Shown: positions 16,517 to 25,410 of the stretch, in pieces
How positions within the stretch are numbered: the first letter of the stretch is position 1
How the letters are laid out: each line of letters starts with the position of its first letter
Assembly: GCF_900141805.1 (NCBI RefSeq)
Contig: NZ_FQYN01000004.1
Location: 310,001 to 374,000, forward strand
DNA: 64,000 nt
Source of the DNA: Hymenobacter daecheongensis DSM 21074
GTDB lineage: Bacteria; Bacteroidota; Bacteroidia; Cytophagales; Hymenobacteraceae
Reading direction: 5' to 3'
The notes under the pieces: model-generated
Told to the model about the DNA's origin: nothing
Database searches by the model: none
What the model saw: only the letters and a program-made list of their open reading frames with translations
Program-made: the position numbers and the translations under genes

Positions 16517-17956
16517 ATGGAACCTCGTCCGCACTTCAATAAAACCAAAATCGTGGCCACCGTCGGGCCGGCCTCCAACACCTACGAAAGCCTAGGCACG
16601 CTGATGCGCGAGGGCGTAGACGTGTTTCGGCTCAACTTCTCGCACGGCTCCTACGAAGATCACCTGTCCGTAATCAACACGGTGCGGCGGCTGAATAAGG
16701 ACATGCGCACCAACGTGGGCCTGCTCCAGGATTTGCAGGGCCCCAAGATTCGCCTCGGTGAGGTAGAAGGCGGCGGCGTCGAAATCAAGCGCGGCGACAA
16801 GATCAAGCTGGTGTGCGGCGAGAAGGAAATCAGCACGGCCACGCGCCTGAGCACGATTTATCTGGGCTTGGCCCGCGACGTGAAGCCCGGCGACATGATC
16901 CTCATCGACGACGGCAAGATTGAGTTGAAAGTACTGGCCACCGACCGCGACCAGGAAGTGGACGTGGAAGTGATTTATGGTGGCCTCGTGAAGCCCCGCA
17001 AAGGCATCAACCTGCCCGACTCGGAAGTCTCGGCCCCGGCCATGACGGAGAAGGACATCGAGGACCTCAAGTTTGGTCTGGAGCACGATGTGGACTGGGT
17101 GGCGCTGTCGTTTGCCCGCCGCGCCGATGACATTCGCTTCATCAAGCGCCTCATTGCCGAGGCCGGCAAAACCACTCGCGTCATCGCTAAGATCGAAACG
17201 CCGGAAGGCCTCAAAAACCTTGACGAAATCATTGCCATTACGGATGCCGTAATGGTGGCCCGCGGCGACCTAGGCGTGGAGGTGAAGATGGAAGAAGTGC
17301 CGATGGCCCAGAAGCTCATCATCGAGAAGTGCAACAAGGTAGGCAAGCCCGTGATTGTGGCCACCCAGATGATGGAAAGCATGATTACGGCCCCCCGCCC
17401 CACTCGCGCCGAAACCAGCGACGTGGCCAACGCCGTGATGGACGGTGCTGACGCGCTGATGCTTTCGGCCGAAACCGCCGTGGGCGCGTACCCGGCCGAG
17501 GTTATCCGCTCGATGGTGGGCACCATTCTGAGCGTGGAAACGCGCACCAGCAGCCTGTTTCACCATTGGTTCCCGATTGATGCCACTGCCCCCACGTTCA
17601 TGGTCGACAGTCTGCTGTCGGCGGCCTGCCACTTGGCCAAAAACACAGGGGCCAAAGCCATTACCGGCACCACGCACCGCGGCTACACGGCCTTCCAGAT
17701 TGCCAAGTACCGCCCCAAGGCCAACATATTCATCTTCACCGACAACCGCGCCCTGCTCACGGCCCTCAGTCTGGTATGGGGCGTGCGCGGCTTCTACTAC
17801 GACCGCCTGGTGAGCACTGACAATACCGTGTCGGACATCAAATACATCCTCACCACCACCGGCCACCTCGCCCCCGGCGACGTGTTCATCAACACCGGCT
17901 CCATGCCGATTCTCGATAAGGGCCACGCCAATATGGTGAAGGTAAGCGTAGCCTAG
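16517..17956 (+). CDS. pyk: Pyruvate kinase
   Basis: A protein of 479 residues that makes pyruvate and ATP from phosphoenolpyruvate and ADP in glycolysis. Visible motifs: TKIVATVGPAS at the N-terminus, FRLNFSHGSYEDH, the substrate/metal site (IAKIETPEGLKNLDEI and MVARGDLGVE), and the long ATQMMESM...PTRAETSDVANAVMDG block. The C-terminal regulatory domain (about 350-479) is present. A strong terminator follows 22 bases after the stop. Confidence 0.98.
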   Translation: MEPRPHFNKTKIVATVGPASNTYESLGTLMREGVDVFRLNFSHGSYEDHLSVINTVRRLNKDMRTNVGLLQDLQGPKIRLGEVEGGGVEIKRGDKIKLVCGEKEISTATRLSTIYLGLARDVKPGDMILIDDGKIELKVLATDRDQEVDVEVIYGGLVKPRKGINLPDSEVSAPAMTEKDIEDLKFGLEHDVDWVALSFARRADDIRFIKRLIAEAGKTTRVIAKIETPEGLKNLDEIIAITDAVMVARGDLGVEVKMEEVPMAQKLIIEKCNKVGKPVIVATQMMESMITAPRPTRAETSDVANAVMDGADALMLSAETAVGAYPAEVIRSMVGTILSVETRTSSLFHHWFPIDATAPTFMVDSLLSAACHLAKNTGAKAITGTTHRGYTAFQIAKYRPKANIFIFTDNRALLTALSLVWGVRGFYYDRLVSTDNTVSDIKYILTTTGHLAPGDVFINTGSMPILDKGHANMVKVSVA

Positions 17957-17978
17957 CACCGCGTAGGCTCCTGCCAAG

Positions 17979-18012
17979 AAAAAGGCCGTCTGAATCATCA
18001 GACGGCCTTTTT
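17979..18012. terminator. Bidirectional terminator after pyk
   Basis: A 15 bp perfect stem (17979-17993 with 17998-18012, AAAAAGGCCGTCTGA) with a 4-base loop and A5/T5 ends. It serves pyk and the convergent T9SS gene. Confidence 0.9.
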
Positions 18013-18037
18013 GCTTTAGCTGCTTGTCGTAGTATGG

Positions 18038-19537
18038 CTATTGCTGATGCTCCAGGCGCAGGTGTTGCGCCGCTTCGCCGGGGGCCTGCACTTCCACAAT
18101 GTAGAGGCCCGTTGCCAGGCCCTGCAGGGCCAGCGTGGCGGTGGTTTGGCCGGCCGGCAGCGGCTGCGTGTGCACGATGCGGCCCATCCCGTCGATGAGG
18201 CGTACGGTGGTAGCGGCGCGGGCCGGCTGGGCCAGCGTGAGCGTAGCGGCGGCCGGGGCCGGGTTGGGATGCAGCCGGAAGGTGGCAGCGGCCCGCGCGG
18301 CCTTCACCGGCAGCAGGGTGGCAAACTCGGTGCGGTTGCCGCAGGTTTGCGGGGTGCCGTTGACGGTGCGCTGATAATAGGTGAGGTAATGCTCGTATTG
18401 TGCCATGACACCGACTGCCTCACCGGTCGCGCTACCCCAGGCAAGCATATCAAGCCCCGGTCGGTATTCATTCGCAGTTCCACCGTTGCGGTATAGTCTC
18501 GTTTGCACCAGCTTTACGGGGGTACCACAGAGACCTGCTACCCGGTTTGTTACAACTGGTTGGCCCATCGTGACAGCAGATCCGATTGGGGCCTCTTGCC
18601 GGTACTCATAGGCCAGCAGGGTAGTGTAATTCAACTTAAGAATGCTACTGCTACTGACCCATTGTCCTGTGCGCCGCGAGGCCGAAATGCGAATTACCGA
18701 CACGGGAGACATAGTTGAGCCACTATTAAAGCAGCCTGGGGGATTGAAGTAATTTGTTCGCTCTTGCTGGCGGAAAGTATAAATGATGCTGTCAGCCGTG
18801 ATCTGACGGCTCAGCACGCGACGCAACAGCCAACCGCGGTAACAAGGCAGGCCAGAATGGTTAACCGGCTCAAACTCATATCCCAGTTCGTCCCCCACCT
18901 GCAAATCAACCAAGGTCAGTGGGTTGTAGTAGCTGCGGCCGGCCGCGTCGGGGCGGCGGGCCAAGGTTAGCATTCGGGGCGCGGGGCTCCCGATGCGCAG
19001 GTCCTGCGGAGCCGATACCAGTCCGTTGTTTTTGCTCAGCACTACCGTCAGGCTGCTGCCCACGCGGAACGTAGCAATGGAGTCCGTGACCCCATCAATT
19101 TGGCTGATGCCGCGCGAAAGCAGCGTGGTAGGCATGCCCACATCGGTATTGGCACTGGTCCAGCTGGTGCCTACGGGCACGAAGGGCTTCAGCACCAGCG
19201 CCACGTCCAGCGTGCCGACGGGAGTGGTTCCGCCGTTCCAAAACAGCACGTAGGTGCGTTGGGCCACATTGTAGCGTAGCTGTCGGCCAAACTGGTTGTT
19301 GACGGACTTACGCCAGCTGAAACTGTTGCTGCGCCGCATGATGCGGTTGAAATAATACACCGAGTCGGTGCCCTGTACGGCGGCGGAATCCAGGCGGAGC
19401 GTCAGTACGGTGTCGGCGGCGGCGTTGCGAAAGGCGTGCACGTCGCCGTTGGGGCGGAAGGGCCGCCAGTTTTGGGCCTGGGCGGGCAGGCTGCTTAGGC
19501 AAATGCACACTAGCAGGAATTGGTAGAGTTGTTTCAT
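18038..19537 (-). CDS. T9SS type A sorting-domain protein of unknown function
   Basis: A protein of 499 residues with a signal peptide (MKQLYQFLLVCICLSSLPAQA, cut near 22) and a C-terminal T9SS sorting domain (about 425-499: FRLHPNPAPAAATLTL ... GLYIVEVQAPG). The middle of about 390 residues shows beta-strand patterns and few Cys, with no motif I can name. Many Bacteroidota carry such single surface or secreted proteins. Its central part is slightly lower in GC than the neighbours. Likely surface-exposed; function not assignable. Confidence 0.8.
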   Translation of the reverse strand: MKQLYQFLLVCICLSSLPAQAQNWRPFRPNGDVHAFRNAAADTVLTLRLDSAAVQGTDSVYYFNRIMRRSNSFSWRKSVNNQFGRQLRYNVAQRTYVLFWNGGTTPVGTLDVALVLKPFVPVGTSWTSANTDVGMPTTLLSRGISQIDGVTDSIATFRVGSSLTVVLSKNNGLVSAPQDLRIGSPAPRMLTLARRPDAAGRSYYNPLTLVDLQVGDELGYEFEPVNHSGLPCYRGWLLRRVLSRQITADSIIYTFRQQERTNYFNPPGCFNSGSTMSPVSVIRISASRRTGQWVSSSSILKLNYTTLLAYEYRQEAPIGSAVTMGQPVVTNRVAGLCGTPVKLVQTRLYRNGGTANEYRPGLDMLAWGSATGEAVGVMAQYEHYLTYYQRTVNGTPQTCGNRTEFATLLPVKAARAAATFRLHPNPAPAAATLTLAQPARAATTVRLIDGMGRIVHTQPLPAGQTTATLALQGLATGLYIVEVQAPGEAAQHLRLEHQQ

Positions 19538-19610
19538 ACGAAAAATGAAAGGATGAATGGATATGACCGGGAAAAGGTAGCAAATAATCTGGCCGCGCCA
19601 AGCAAACGTG

Positions 19611-19643
19611 AAAAGGCTCCGCGCTTGCGCACGGAGCCTTTTC
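19611..19643. terminator. Terminator between rpsT and the T9SS gene
   Basis: An 11 bp stem (AAAAGGCTCCG paired with CGGAGCCTTTT) with A4/T4 ends lies 31 bases beyond the rpsT stop on the minus strand. Confidence 0.8.
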
Positions 19644-19673
19644 TATAAAAGAGCAGATCGGTCAGATGGGTGC

Positions 19674-19931
19674 CTAAGCAGCCAGCGACGATACGAACTT
19701 AGCCAGCTTCGATTTGTTGTTGGCGGCTTTGTTCTTGTGGATGATGTTCTTCTTAGCCAGACGGTCCAGCATCGACGACACTTTCTTCAGCAGCTCCTGA
19801 GCAGCCGTAGCATCGGTGGTAGCACGCAGCTTTTTGATGGCGGTGCGGGTGGATTTAGCCTGGTAACGGTTCAACACGCGCTTCGCTTCGTTGGAACGGA
19901 TGCGCTTGAGGGCCGACTTATGATTTGCCAT
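19674..19931 (-). CDS. rpsT: 30S ribosomal protein S20
   Basis: A protein of 85 residues, very basic and helical, as usual for S20. The family start MANHKSALKRIRSNEAKR and the internal KKNIIHKNKAANNKSKLAKF block are both clear. It binds 16S rRNA in the small subunit. It is alone, with its own promoter at 19982-20012 and a terminator. Confidence 0.97.
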   Translation of the reverse strand: MANHKSALKRIRSNEAKRVLNRYQAKSTRTAIKKLRATTDATAAQELLKKVSSMLDRLAKKNIIHKNKAANNKSKLAKFVSSLAA

Positions 19932-19981
19932 GAGGATGGTAAAATTGACGTTCTGCTCGGTTTTGTATTCAGTTGGGGTGG

Positions 19982-20012
19982 CAAAGGTAAGGCTTTGACT
20001 GGAAATACCAAA
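19982..20012 (-). promoter_or_regulatory. Promoter of rpsT
   Basis: The minus strand reads TTTG (20009-20012), exactly 19 bases, then TACCTTTG (19982-19989). Both boxes and the spacing match the Bacteroidota primary sigma consensus TTTG-N19/20-TAnnTTTG. The 5' leader would be about 45 bases. Confidence 0.8.
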
Positions 20013-20046
20013 TGGTTCACCCCGAAAATCCTGTGGCTCTCTTCCT

Positions 20047-20148
20047 TGTCATCCTGAGCCCAGCGAAGGACCTTATGGGGTAAGAACGACAAGCGTAACA
20101 ACGACTCGTTCTGACCTGATAAGGTCCTTCGCTGGGCTCAGGATGACA
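20047..20148. repeat. Family D inverted repeat, copy 2
   Basis: Perfect 30 bp arms (20047-20076 and 20119-20148) beginning TGTCATCCTGAGCCCAGCG. It shares the outer TGTCATCCTGAGC and the GCGAAGGACCTT block with copy 1 at 238-332; the four bases between them and the middle differ. It lies between the divergent rpsT and MFS genes, upstream of both promoters. Confidence 0.85.
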
Positions 20149-20214
20149 GATGGCGCGAAAGCACTACCGGTTGGAAATGCGTTATTTCCCCGTTTCCTTC
20201 CGGCACCCCTTCGC

Positions 20215-21387
20215 ATGAAATACCTCACCCGCACTATCTGGCTACTCTCGCTGGTCAGCCTGTTCACCGATCTGGCCAGCGAAATGCTCTACCCGGTGAT
20301 GCCGCTGTATCTGCGCAGCATCGGCTTTTCGGTGGTGCTTATTGGGGTGCTGGAGGGCGTGGCCGAAGCCACGGCGGGGTTGAGCAAAGGGTACTTCGGG
20401 CAATGGTCGGACCGGCTGGGGCGGCGGCTGCCGTTTGTGCAGTGGGGCTACGGGCTCAGCGCCCTTTCCAAACCCATGTTGGCCGTGCTGGCCGCGCCGT
20501 GGTGGGTGTTCTTGGCCCGCACCACCGACCGGCTGGGCAAGGGTCTGCGCACCGGGGCCCGCGACGCGCTGCTCTCCGACGAAACCACGCCCGCAACCAA
20601 AGGCCGCGTGTTCGGCTTCCACCGCTCCCTCGATACGCTCGGGGCCGTGCTGGGGCCAGCCGTAGCCCTGCTCTGGCTGGCCCTGCGCCCCGGCGACTAT
20701 CGGCTGCTGTTCGTGCTGGCTTTTCTGCCCGGCCTAGCGGCTATTTTCGTCACGCTGCTGGTGCGCGAAAAGCCGCGGATGGCTTCCAACCGGCCCGTAC
20801 TGCCTTTCTGGGCCTCTTTCGGCTACTGGAAACAGGCCCCGGCGGCCTACCGGCAGGTGGTAGGCGGGTTGCTGGTGTTTGCCCTGTTCAATAGCTCCGA
20901 TGCCTTTCTGCTGCTGCTGGCCCGGCAGCGCGGGCTGCCCGATGCTACCGTTATCGGGCTCTACATCTTCTACAACCTGATTTATGCGCTGGCGGCTTTC
21001 CCGGCCGGCTCCCTCTCCGACCGGCTGGGGCCGCGCCGGCTGCTGGCAGGTGGGTTGCTGCTGTTTGGTGCCGTATATGCTGGCATGGTCATCGCGCAGG
21101 AAATATGGGCATTTGGGCTGCTGTTTGGGCTATATGGGCTGTATGCGGCAGCCACCGAAGGTGTGAGCAAGGCCTGGGTCAGCAACCTGTGCGCGCAGGC
21201 GGACACGGGCGCGGCGCTGGGCACCTTTGCCGGGCTGGGCAGCCTGGCCGCTCTGGTAGCCAGCATTTTTACCGGCTACGTGTGGCACACGTTTGGGCCG
21301 GCAGTAGCCTTTGGTCTTTCGGCAGGCGTGGCGGCCGGCGTGGCGCTGTATTTGGCGCTTATCAGGCTGCAGGCGGCCCCGGAATAA
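20215..21387 (+). CDS. MFS transporter
   Basis: A protein of 390 residues with about 12 membrane helices. The start at 20215 (MKYLTRTIWLLSLVSLFTDLASEML) is favoured because upstream codons overlap the family D repeat. The MFS signature between helices 2 and 3 is visible (GQWSDRLGRRLPF, and GSLSDRLGPRRLL after helix 8). Helix 1 with SLFTDLASEMLYP and the LARTTDRLGKGLRTGARDAL stretch match a subgroup of uncharacterised MFS exporters. The substrate is unknown; drug or metabolite efflux is plausible. Confidence 0.88.
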   Translation: MKYLTRTIWLLSLVSLFTDLASEMLYPVMPLYLRSIGFSVVLIGVLEGVAEATAGLSKGYFGQWSDRLGRRLPFVQWGYGLSALSKPMLAVLAAPWWVFLARTTDRLGKGLRTGARDALLSDETTPATKGRVFGFHRSLDTLGAVLGPAVALLWLALRPGDYRLLFVLAFLPGLAAIFVTLLVREKPRMASNRPVLPFWASFGYWKQAPAAYRQVVGGLLVFALFNSSDAFLLLLARQRGLPDATVIGLYIFYNLIYALAAFPAGSLSDRLGPRRLLAGGLLLFGAVYAGMVIAQEIWAFGLLFGLYGLYAAATEGVSKAWVSNLCAQADTGAALGTFAGLGSLAALVASIFTGYVWHTFGPAVAFGLSAGVAAGVALYLALIRLQAAPE

Positions 21388-21490
21388 GCTCTACCGGAAA
21401 CTTGCCGCTGAAAAATGAGGTTGCCAAACAATAGTATGCAAGCCGAGAGTATGGTATATTCAGCATGATTTCGCGCTTGTTCTTTCAGCC

Positions 21491-22474
21491 ATGCCACTCG
21501 TAGCTAAATCCGCTTATCAGCCGCCGTTCTATATGTTCAACGGCCATGTGCAAACCATTGTGCCCAGCCTGTGGCGCTCCGTGCCCGACGTGCAATACCA
21601 GCGCGAGCGGGTCGAAACCGAGGATGGCGACTTTCTCGACCTCGACTGGTCGCGCCTGCCGCATACCAAATCCGATACGCTGGCTATCGTGTCGCACGGG
21701 CTGGAGGGTGATGCCGGCCGGCCCTACGTGCGCGGCATGGTGCGGGCCCTGAACAAGGTCGGCTTCGATGCGCTAGCCTGGAACTACCGCAGCTGCAGCG
21801 GCGAAATGAACCGCTTGCTTCGCTCCTACCACCTCGGTGACACCGACGACCTCGACTTTGTGGTGCGCCACGCGCTGGGCACCGGCCCCTACCAGCACGT
21901 ATACCTCACCGGCTTCAGCGCGGGTGGCAACGTGACGCTGAAGTACCTGGGCGAAAACCCCGACCGCGTGCCGAAGCAGGTAGAGCGGGCCGCTGTGTTT
22001 TCGGTGCCAACGGATCTGAAATCCAGCTCCCACCAGATTTCCCGGCCCGAAAACCGCATCTATCTGTACCGTTTTTTGAAGTCGCTGCGGGCGAAGATGC
22101 GGCAGAAGGCCGAGCTGCTGCCCGGCCAGGTAGATGTGCTGGACCTGGACGAGCTGAGCGACTTTCCGCAGTTCGACGACCGTTTCACCGCGCCCATGCA
22201 CGGCTTCAAATCGGCTGATGATTACTACGAACATGCCAGTTCGGGGCGGTACCTGGCCAACATCCGCATCCCGACGTTGCTGGTAAATGCCGAAAACGAC
22301 CCGTTTTTGCCGCCCTCCTGCTTCCCGCGGGATCTGGCGGCGCAAAGCAGCTTCGTGTTTCTGGAAACCCCACCCGAAGGCGGCCACGTCGGCTTCGCCG
22401 AGGGCACACCCGATGGCGAATACTATTCCGAGCGCCGCGCCGTAGAGTTTCTGACGGCGGAAGTGCCGGCGTAA
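21491..22474 (+). CDS. YheT/EMB8-type alpha/beta hydrolase
   Basis: A protein of 327 residues of the ABHD1/YheT group (COG0429). Visible: the oxyanion region SHGLEGDAGRPYVRGM, the NYRSCSGEMN block typical of this group, nucleophile Ser143 in GFSAGGN, acid Asp270 in NAENDPFLP, and His299 in GGHVGF. Members are esterases or lipases with few known substrates; no signal peptide is seen, so cytoplasmic. It lies 103 bases after the MFS gene on the same strand and is followed by family A repeat copy 1. Confidence 0.9.
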   Translation: MPLVAKSAYQPPFYMFNGHVQTIVPSLWRSVPDVQYQRERVETEDGDFLDLDWSRLPHTKSDTLAIVSHGLEGDAGRPYVRGMVRALNKVGFDALAWNYRSCSGEMNRLLRSYHLGDTDDLDFVVRHALGTGPYQHVYLTGFSAGGNVTLKYLGENPDRVPKQVERAAVFSVPTDLKSSSHQISRPENRIYLYRFLKSLRAKMRQKAELLPGQVDVLDLDELSDFPQFDDRFTAPMHGFKSADDYYEHASSGRYLANIRIPTLLVNAENDPFLPPSCFPRDLAAQSSFVFLETPPEGGHVGFAEGTPDGEYYSERRAVEFLTAEVPA

Positions 22475-22478
22475 AACT

Positions 22479-22638
22479 TGTCATTGCGAGCAGGGACGAC
22501 GAAGCAATCCGTCCTGGACAATGAGCTAAGCCTTGATTAAACAGAAAGCCCTGACGTATGCTTGCGTCAGGGCTTCCTAGGTCAACAGAGCTTTCTACAT
22601 TTCAGAGGACGGATTGCTTCGCTTTGCTCGCAATGACA
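22479..22638. repeat. Family A inverted-repeat element, copy 1
   Basis: A 160 bp non-coding element. It has three nested pairs: TGTCATTGCGAGCA with its complement (479-492/625-638), GAAGCAATCCGTCCT (501-515/606-620), and an inner hairpin AAGCCCTGACG (546-556/565-575). Copies 2 (26651-26815) and 3 (61055-61215) share these blocks plus CAATGA-CT and ACATTT-AGAGGA. The outer motif is known as one of the commonest dispersed palindromes in several phyla. It lies between convergent genes. Confidence 0.9.
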
Positions 22639-22647
22639 GGGTTATTT

Positions 22648-23262
22648 TTAGTGCGTGACAGGGACGAACACTACTTTCTTAGTTTCGAAAAACTCCTCTT
22701 CGAAGTAGTCGCTCAAATCGAAAATCGTGGCTTTCAGACCCGATTCCTCGATTTCTTCGGTCAGGTCGCCGCCTTTCAGGTAGTAGAGGCCGCCGGTGGC
22801 TTGGGGCTTGTAGCGGTGCGCAATCCAGGTGTGGAAGGTGGCCAGGCGGGCCACGGCGCGGCTCACGATGTAGTCGTATTTGGTGCGCAGCTGCTCGGCC
22901 CGGATCTGCTCGGCCGTCACGTTGTGCAGGCCCAGCGCGGCGGCCATTTCCTGCACGGCATGAATCTTTTTGCCGATGCTGTCGACGAGGTGAAACTTCA
23001 CTTCCGGAAACAGAATGGCCAGTGGCAGGCCGGGCAGGCCGCCGCCCGTGCCCACATCGAGCACCGCGGTGCCGGGCGCAAACTGCACCACTTTGGCAAT
23101 GCCCAGCGAGTGCAGAAAGTGACGCTCGGTCAGGTTGTCTACATCGGTGCGGGCCACCAGGTTCAGGCGCTCATTCCAGCCGCGAAACTCGGTTTCGAGG
23201 CGCTGAAAGTGGCGCTGCTGCTGGTCGGTGAGGTCGGGGAAGTAGCGGGCGAGAATATCCAT
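22648..23262 (-). CDS. rsmG: 16S rRNA (guanine-527-N7)-methyltransferase
   Basis: A protein of 204 residues. RsmG (GidB) puts a methyl group on N7 of G527 in the 530 loop of 16S rRNA. The SAM-binding loop LDVGTGGGLPGLPLAI is at 68-83, followed by HLVDSIGKKIHAVQ and the family block VSRAVARL. The N-terminal helical cap (WNERLNLVARTDVDNLTERHFLHSL) is typical. Its promoter region is taken up by family B repeat copy 2. Confidence 0.97.
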   Translation of the reverse strand: MDILARYFPDLTDQQQRHFQRLETEFRGWNERLNLVARTDVDNLTERHFLHSLGIAKVVQFAPGTAVLDVGTGGGLPGLPLAILFPEVKFHLVDSIGKKIHAVQEMAAALGLHNVTAEQIRAEQLRTKYDYIVSRAVARLATFHTWIAHRYKPQATGGLYYLKGGDLTEEIEESGLKATIFDLSDYFEEEFFETKKVVFVPVTH

Positions 23263-23298
23263 TGGGGCAAAGATAGTAGGCCGCGGCTGGCGAAAGCG

Positions 23299-23502
23299 CG
23301 ACTGGCGGAAGTCTTAAATGGAGCGCAGCGCAATGGACTTCCAGCCGCCCGCACGAGGTCAGTCTCCAGACTGACGACTGTTGAACGAGCGGTTTTGCAG
23401 CTGTTTCGCACACGGCTCGCCCTGCTCCGGCTCCGCAAGTCTGGAGACTTGCCTCGTGCGGGCGGCTGCAAGTCACGCCTGCGGCTTCAGACTTGCGCCA
23501 GC
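23299..23502. repeat. Family B structured repeat, copy 2
   Basis: A roughly 204 bp element filling most of the 332-base gap between rsmG and the sigma-factor gene. Inner arms are longer than in copy 1: GCACGAGG plus AGTCTCCAGACT pair with AGTCTGGAGACT plus CCTCGTGC. The rest of the gap holds the sigma-factor terminator and an AT-rich tail. Shared blocks are listed under copy 1 (8874-9075). Confidence 0.8.
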
Positions 23503-23530
23503 CGGCCAGCCGGTGGCCGGCGAACACAAA

Positions 23531-23560
23531 AAAAAGCCCCGACTCGCGTCGGGGCTTTTT
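23531..23560. terminator. Terminator after the sigma-factor gene
   Basis: A 13 bp perfect stem (AAAAAGCCCCGAC, 531-543 with 548-560) with loop TCGC and A/T ends. It lies 34 bases past the stop of the minus-strand sigma-factor gene. Confidence 0.9.
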
Positions 23561-23594
23561 CATCAGCAAATCAAACAATCAGCAAATCAGCACA

Positions 23595-24218
23595 TTAAAT
23601 AATGTGCTTCTTGTTTTTCACCATGTCATAGAGCAACTCGCGGGCGCGGTGCAGCTGGGCTTTCACGGTGCCGAGGGGGGCTTTCAGCTCGGTGGCAATT
23701 TCCTCGTAGCTCAGCTCATCGAAGTAGCGCAGCGTGACCAGGCGCTGGTATTTATCCGGCAGCCGCGACACGACGTGCTGCATGATTTCGATCTTCTGGT
23801 TTTTGATGGCCGTCTCCTGCGGGTTCAGATTATGGTCACGGAAATCGATGGTGATTTCGTCGCCGTTGTCAATCTTGATGGCCGAGTCGATAGACATCGT
23901 CTTGATTTTATTCTTGCGAATAAAATCAATGCAATTGTTGGTGGCAATGCGGAACAGCCAGGTGCTGAAGGCATATTCCGGGTTGAACTTGTGCAGGTTC
24001 CGAAACGCTTTGGCGAAGGCCTCAATGGTCAGATCTTCTGCATCATCCTGGTTGCGAACCATCTTGAGCACCACATGATACACCGGCTTTTTGTAGATGT
24101 GCATCAGCTCGGCGTAGGCCTTCTCGTCGTTGTGCTCTACAGCAGCCCGAATCAGCTTAAAATCGTGCTTGGCCTTGGCCGAAAACTGTTTCTGAATTTC
24201 CTGATTGTTTACTTCCAT
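23595..24218 (-). CDS. ECF-type RNA polymerase sigma factor
   Basis: A protein of 207 residues. The start at 24218 (MEVNNQEIQKQFSAKAKHDF) is preferred; upstream codons are the end of the glycosyltransferase gene. Sigma region 2 is at about 35-100 (YHVVLKMVRNQDDAEDLTIEAFAKAF, then STWLFRIATNNCIDF). Region 4 is at about 140-200 (RLPDKYQRLVTLRYFDELSYEEIA, GTVKAQLHRAREL). It would direct RNA polymerase to a set of promoters. No anti-sigma gene is next to it. The start codon is 10 bases inside the glycosyltransferase gene, so the two are probably co-transcribed. Confidence 0.93.
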   Translation of the reverse strand: MEVNNQEIQKQFSAKAKHDFKLIRAAVEHNDEKAYAELMHIYKKPVYHVVLKMVRNQDDAEDLTIEAFAKAFRNLHKFNPEYAFSTWLFRIATNNCIDFIRKNKIKTMSIDSAIKIDNGDEITIDFRDHNLNPQETAIKNQKIEIMQHVVSRLPDKYQRLVTLRYFDELSYEEIATELKAPLGTVKAQLHRARELLYDMVKNKKHII

Positions 24219-25366
24219 CGGAGGTTGCGGTGAAGGAACAGCGAAATTCCCAAAGCGAGATAGTAAAAAAAATAAACAACGTCGAGCACGGGTAACCAAA
24301 CTACCGGCAGCTGGTCATCGAGCCGACGGCCGAGCGTTGCGTAAGTGGCACAAAGTATTACCGTTCGCACGCCCCACAAAACGGCCAAAGATACCCAATC
24401 GGGTTGGGAAAACAGCAGAACCGCAGCCGTAGTGAAATAAAAAAGCAGATTAGCACCAACAAAGGTTCCAATCCGCAGCCGGTCGGCCAGGCGGTAGCTT
24501 TTGCCAGCCGACAGATGCCGACGTTTCTGCCGCCACCACGCGCTCCACGTCGGGGCGGCTTCGCTGAGAGTGTGGGCGGCGGGCTCGGCCCGCACCGCCA
24601 CGCGCTGCCCGTGGCGCACGGCATCCTGCACAAACAAGTCATCGTCGCCGCCGAGGCTGCGGATGTGCGAGGCGAAGCCTTTGGTGGCCAGAAAGCAGGC
24701 CTGCGTGTAGGCCAGGTTGCGGCCCACGCCCATGTAGGGCCGGCCGCGCCACGCGAACGACAAATACTGCATGGCGGTCAGCAAGGTTTCAAACCGGATG
24801 AGCTTATTCAGAAAGCCCGGTTCGGGGGCGTAGGCCGAGTAGCCCAGCACCAGCGCGGCGGGTGCGGCAAAGCCCTGCTGCATCTGGCTGATCCAGTGCG
24901 CGGTGGCCGGAATGCAGTCGGCATCGGTGAAGAGCAGGCGCGGGTAGCGGGCGGTTTTGATGCCGAGCGTGAGGGCGTATTTTTTGGGCGAAAGTCCGTC
25001 GGGCGTGCGGTCGACGGAGACGAGGCGCACGTTGGGATAATATTGGGTGAGCTGCTGCACGTAGAGGTAGGTGTCGTCGCCGGAGCGGTCGTCGATGAGG
25101 ATGACCTCGAAGCCGGGCGCGTACTGCTGCTGAAGCAGCAGCGGCAGCAGGCGGCGCAGGTTGGGCAGCTCGTTGTGGGCGCACACCAGCACCGATACGG
25201 GCTGGGCATCGGCGGCCTCCGGGTCGGCATCCGGCTCCTGGGGGCGGCGGGCGAAGGGCAGAAAGTAGTAGCCCGCATAGAACAGCTGCACCAGCACGCA
25301 CGCTGCAAGCAGCCACAGAAGGGGAGAAAACAGAAACGGCAACACGCGCGGGGAAGGATTGGGCAA
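24209..25366 (-). CDS. Membrane-bound family 2 glycosyltransferase
   Basis: A protein of 385 residues. One N-terminal helix (LFSPLLWLLAACVLVQLFYAG) is followed by a GT-A fold: SVLVCAHNELPNL, EVILIDDRSGDDT, the metal-binding FTDADC, and GGDDDLFVQDA with QKRRHLSAGK as the Q/RxxRW-like acceptor motif. Two or three C-terminal helices anchor it (LLFYFTTAAVLLF, VVWLPVLDVVYFFYYL). It likely transfers a sugar from a nucleotide donor at the inner membrane for surface polysaccharide. The acceptor is unknown. The sigma gene overlaps its end by 10 bases. Confidence 0.9.
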   Translation of the reverse strand: MPNPSPRVLPFLFSPLLWLLAACVLVQLFYAGYYFLPFARRPQEPDADPEAADAQPVSVLVCAHNELPNLRRLLPLLLQQQYAPGFEVILIDDRSGDDTYLYVQQLTQYYPNVRLVSVDRTPDGLSPKKYALTLGIKTARYPRLLFTDADCIPATAHWISQMQQGFAAPAALVLGYSAYAPEPGFLNKLIRFETLLTAMQYLSFAWRGRPYMGVGRNLAYTQACFLATKGFASHIRSLGGDDDLFVQDAVRHGQRVAVRAEPAAHTLSEAAPTWSAWWRQKRRHLSAGKSYRLADRLRIGTFVGANLLFYFTTAAVLLFSQPDWVSLAVLWGVRTVILCATYATLGRRLDDQLPVVWLPVLDVVYFFYYLALGISLFLHRNLRWK

Positions 25367-25395
25367 GCAAAAGTAGGCATTCGGGATGGGGCGAG

Positions 25396-25403
25396 TACCT
25401 TTG
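25396..25403 (+). promoter_or_regulatory. Candidate -7 box upstream of tgt
   Basis: TACCTTTG is a perfect TAnnTTTG, 110 bases before the tgt start. No TTTG is found at the expected 19-21 bases upstream, so the promoter is only a candidate. A repeat lies between it and the start codon. Confidence 0.35.
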
Positions 25404-25410
25404 TTCTGAG

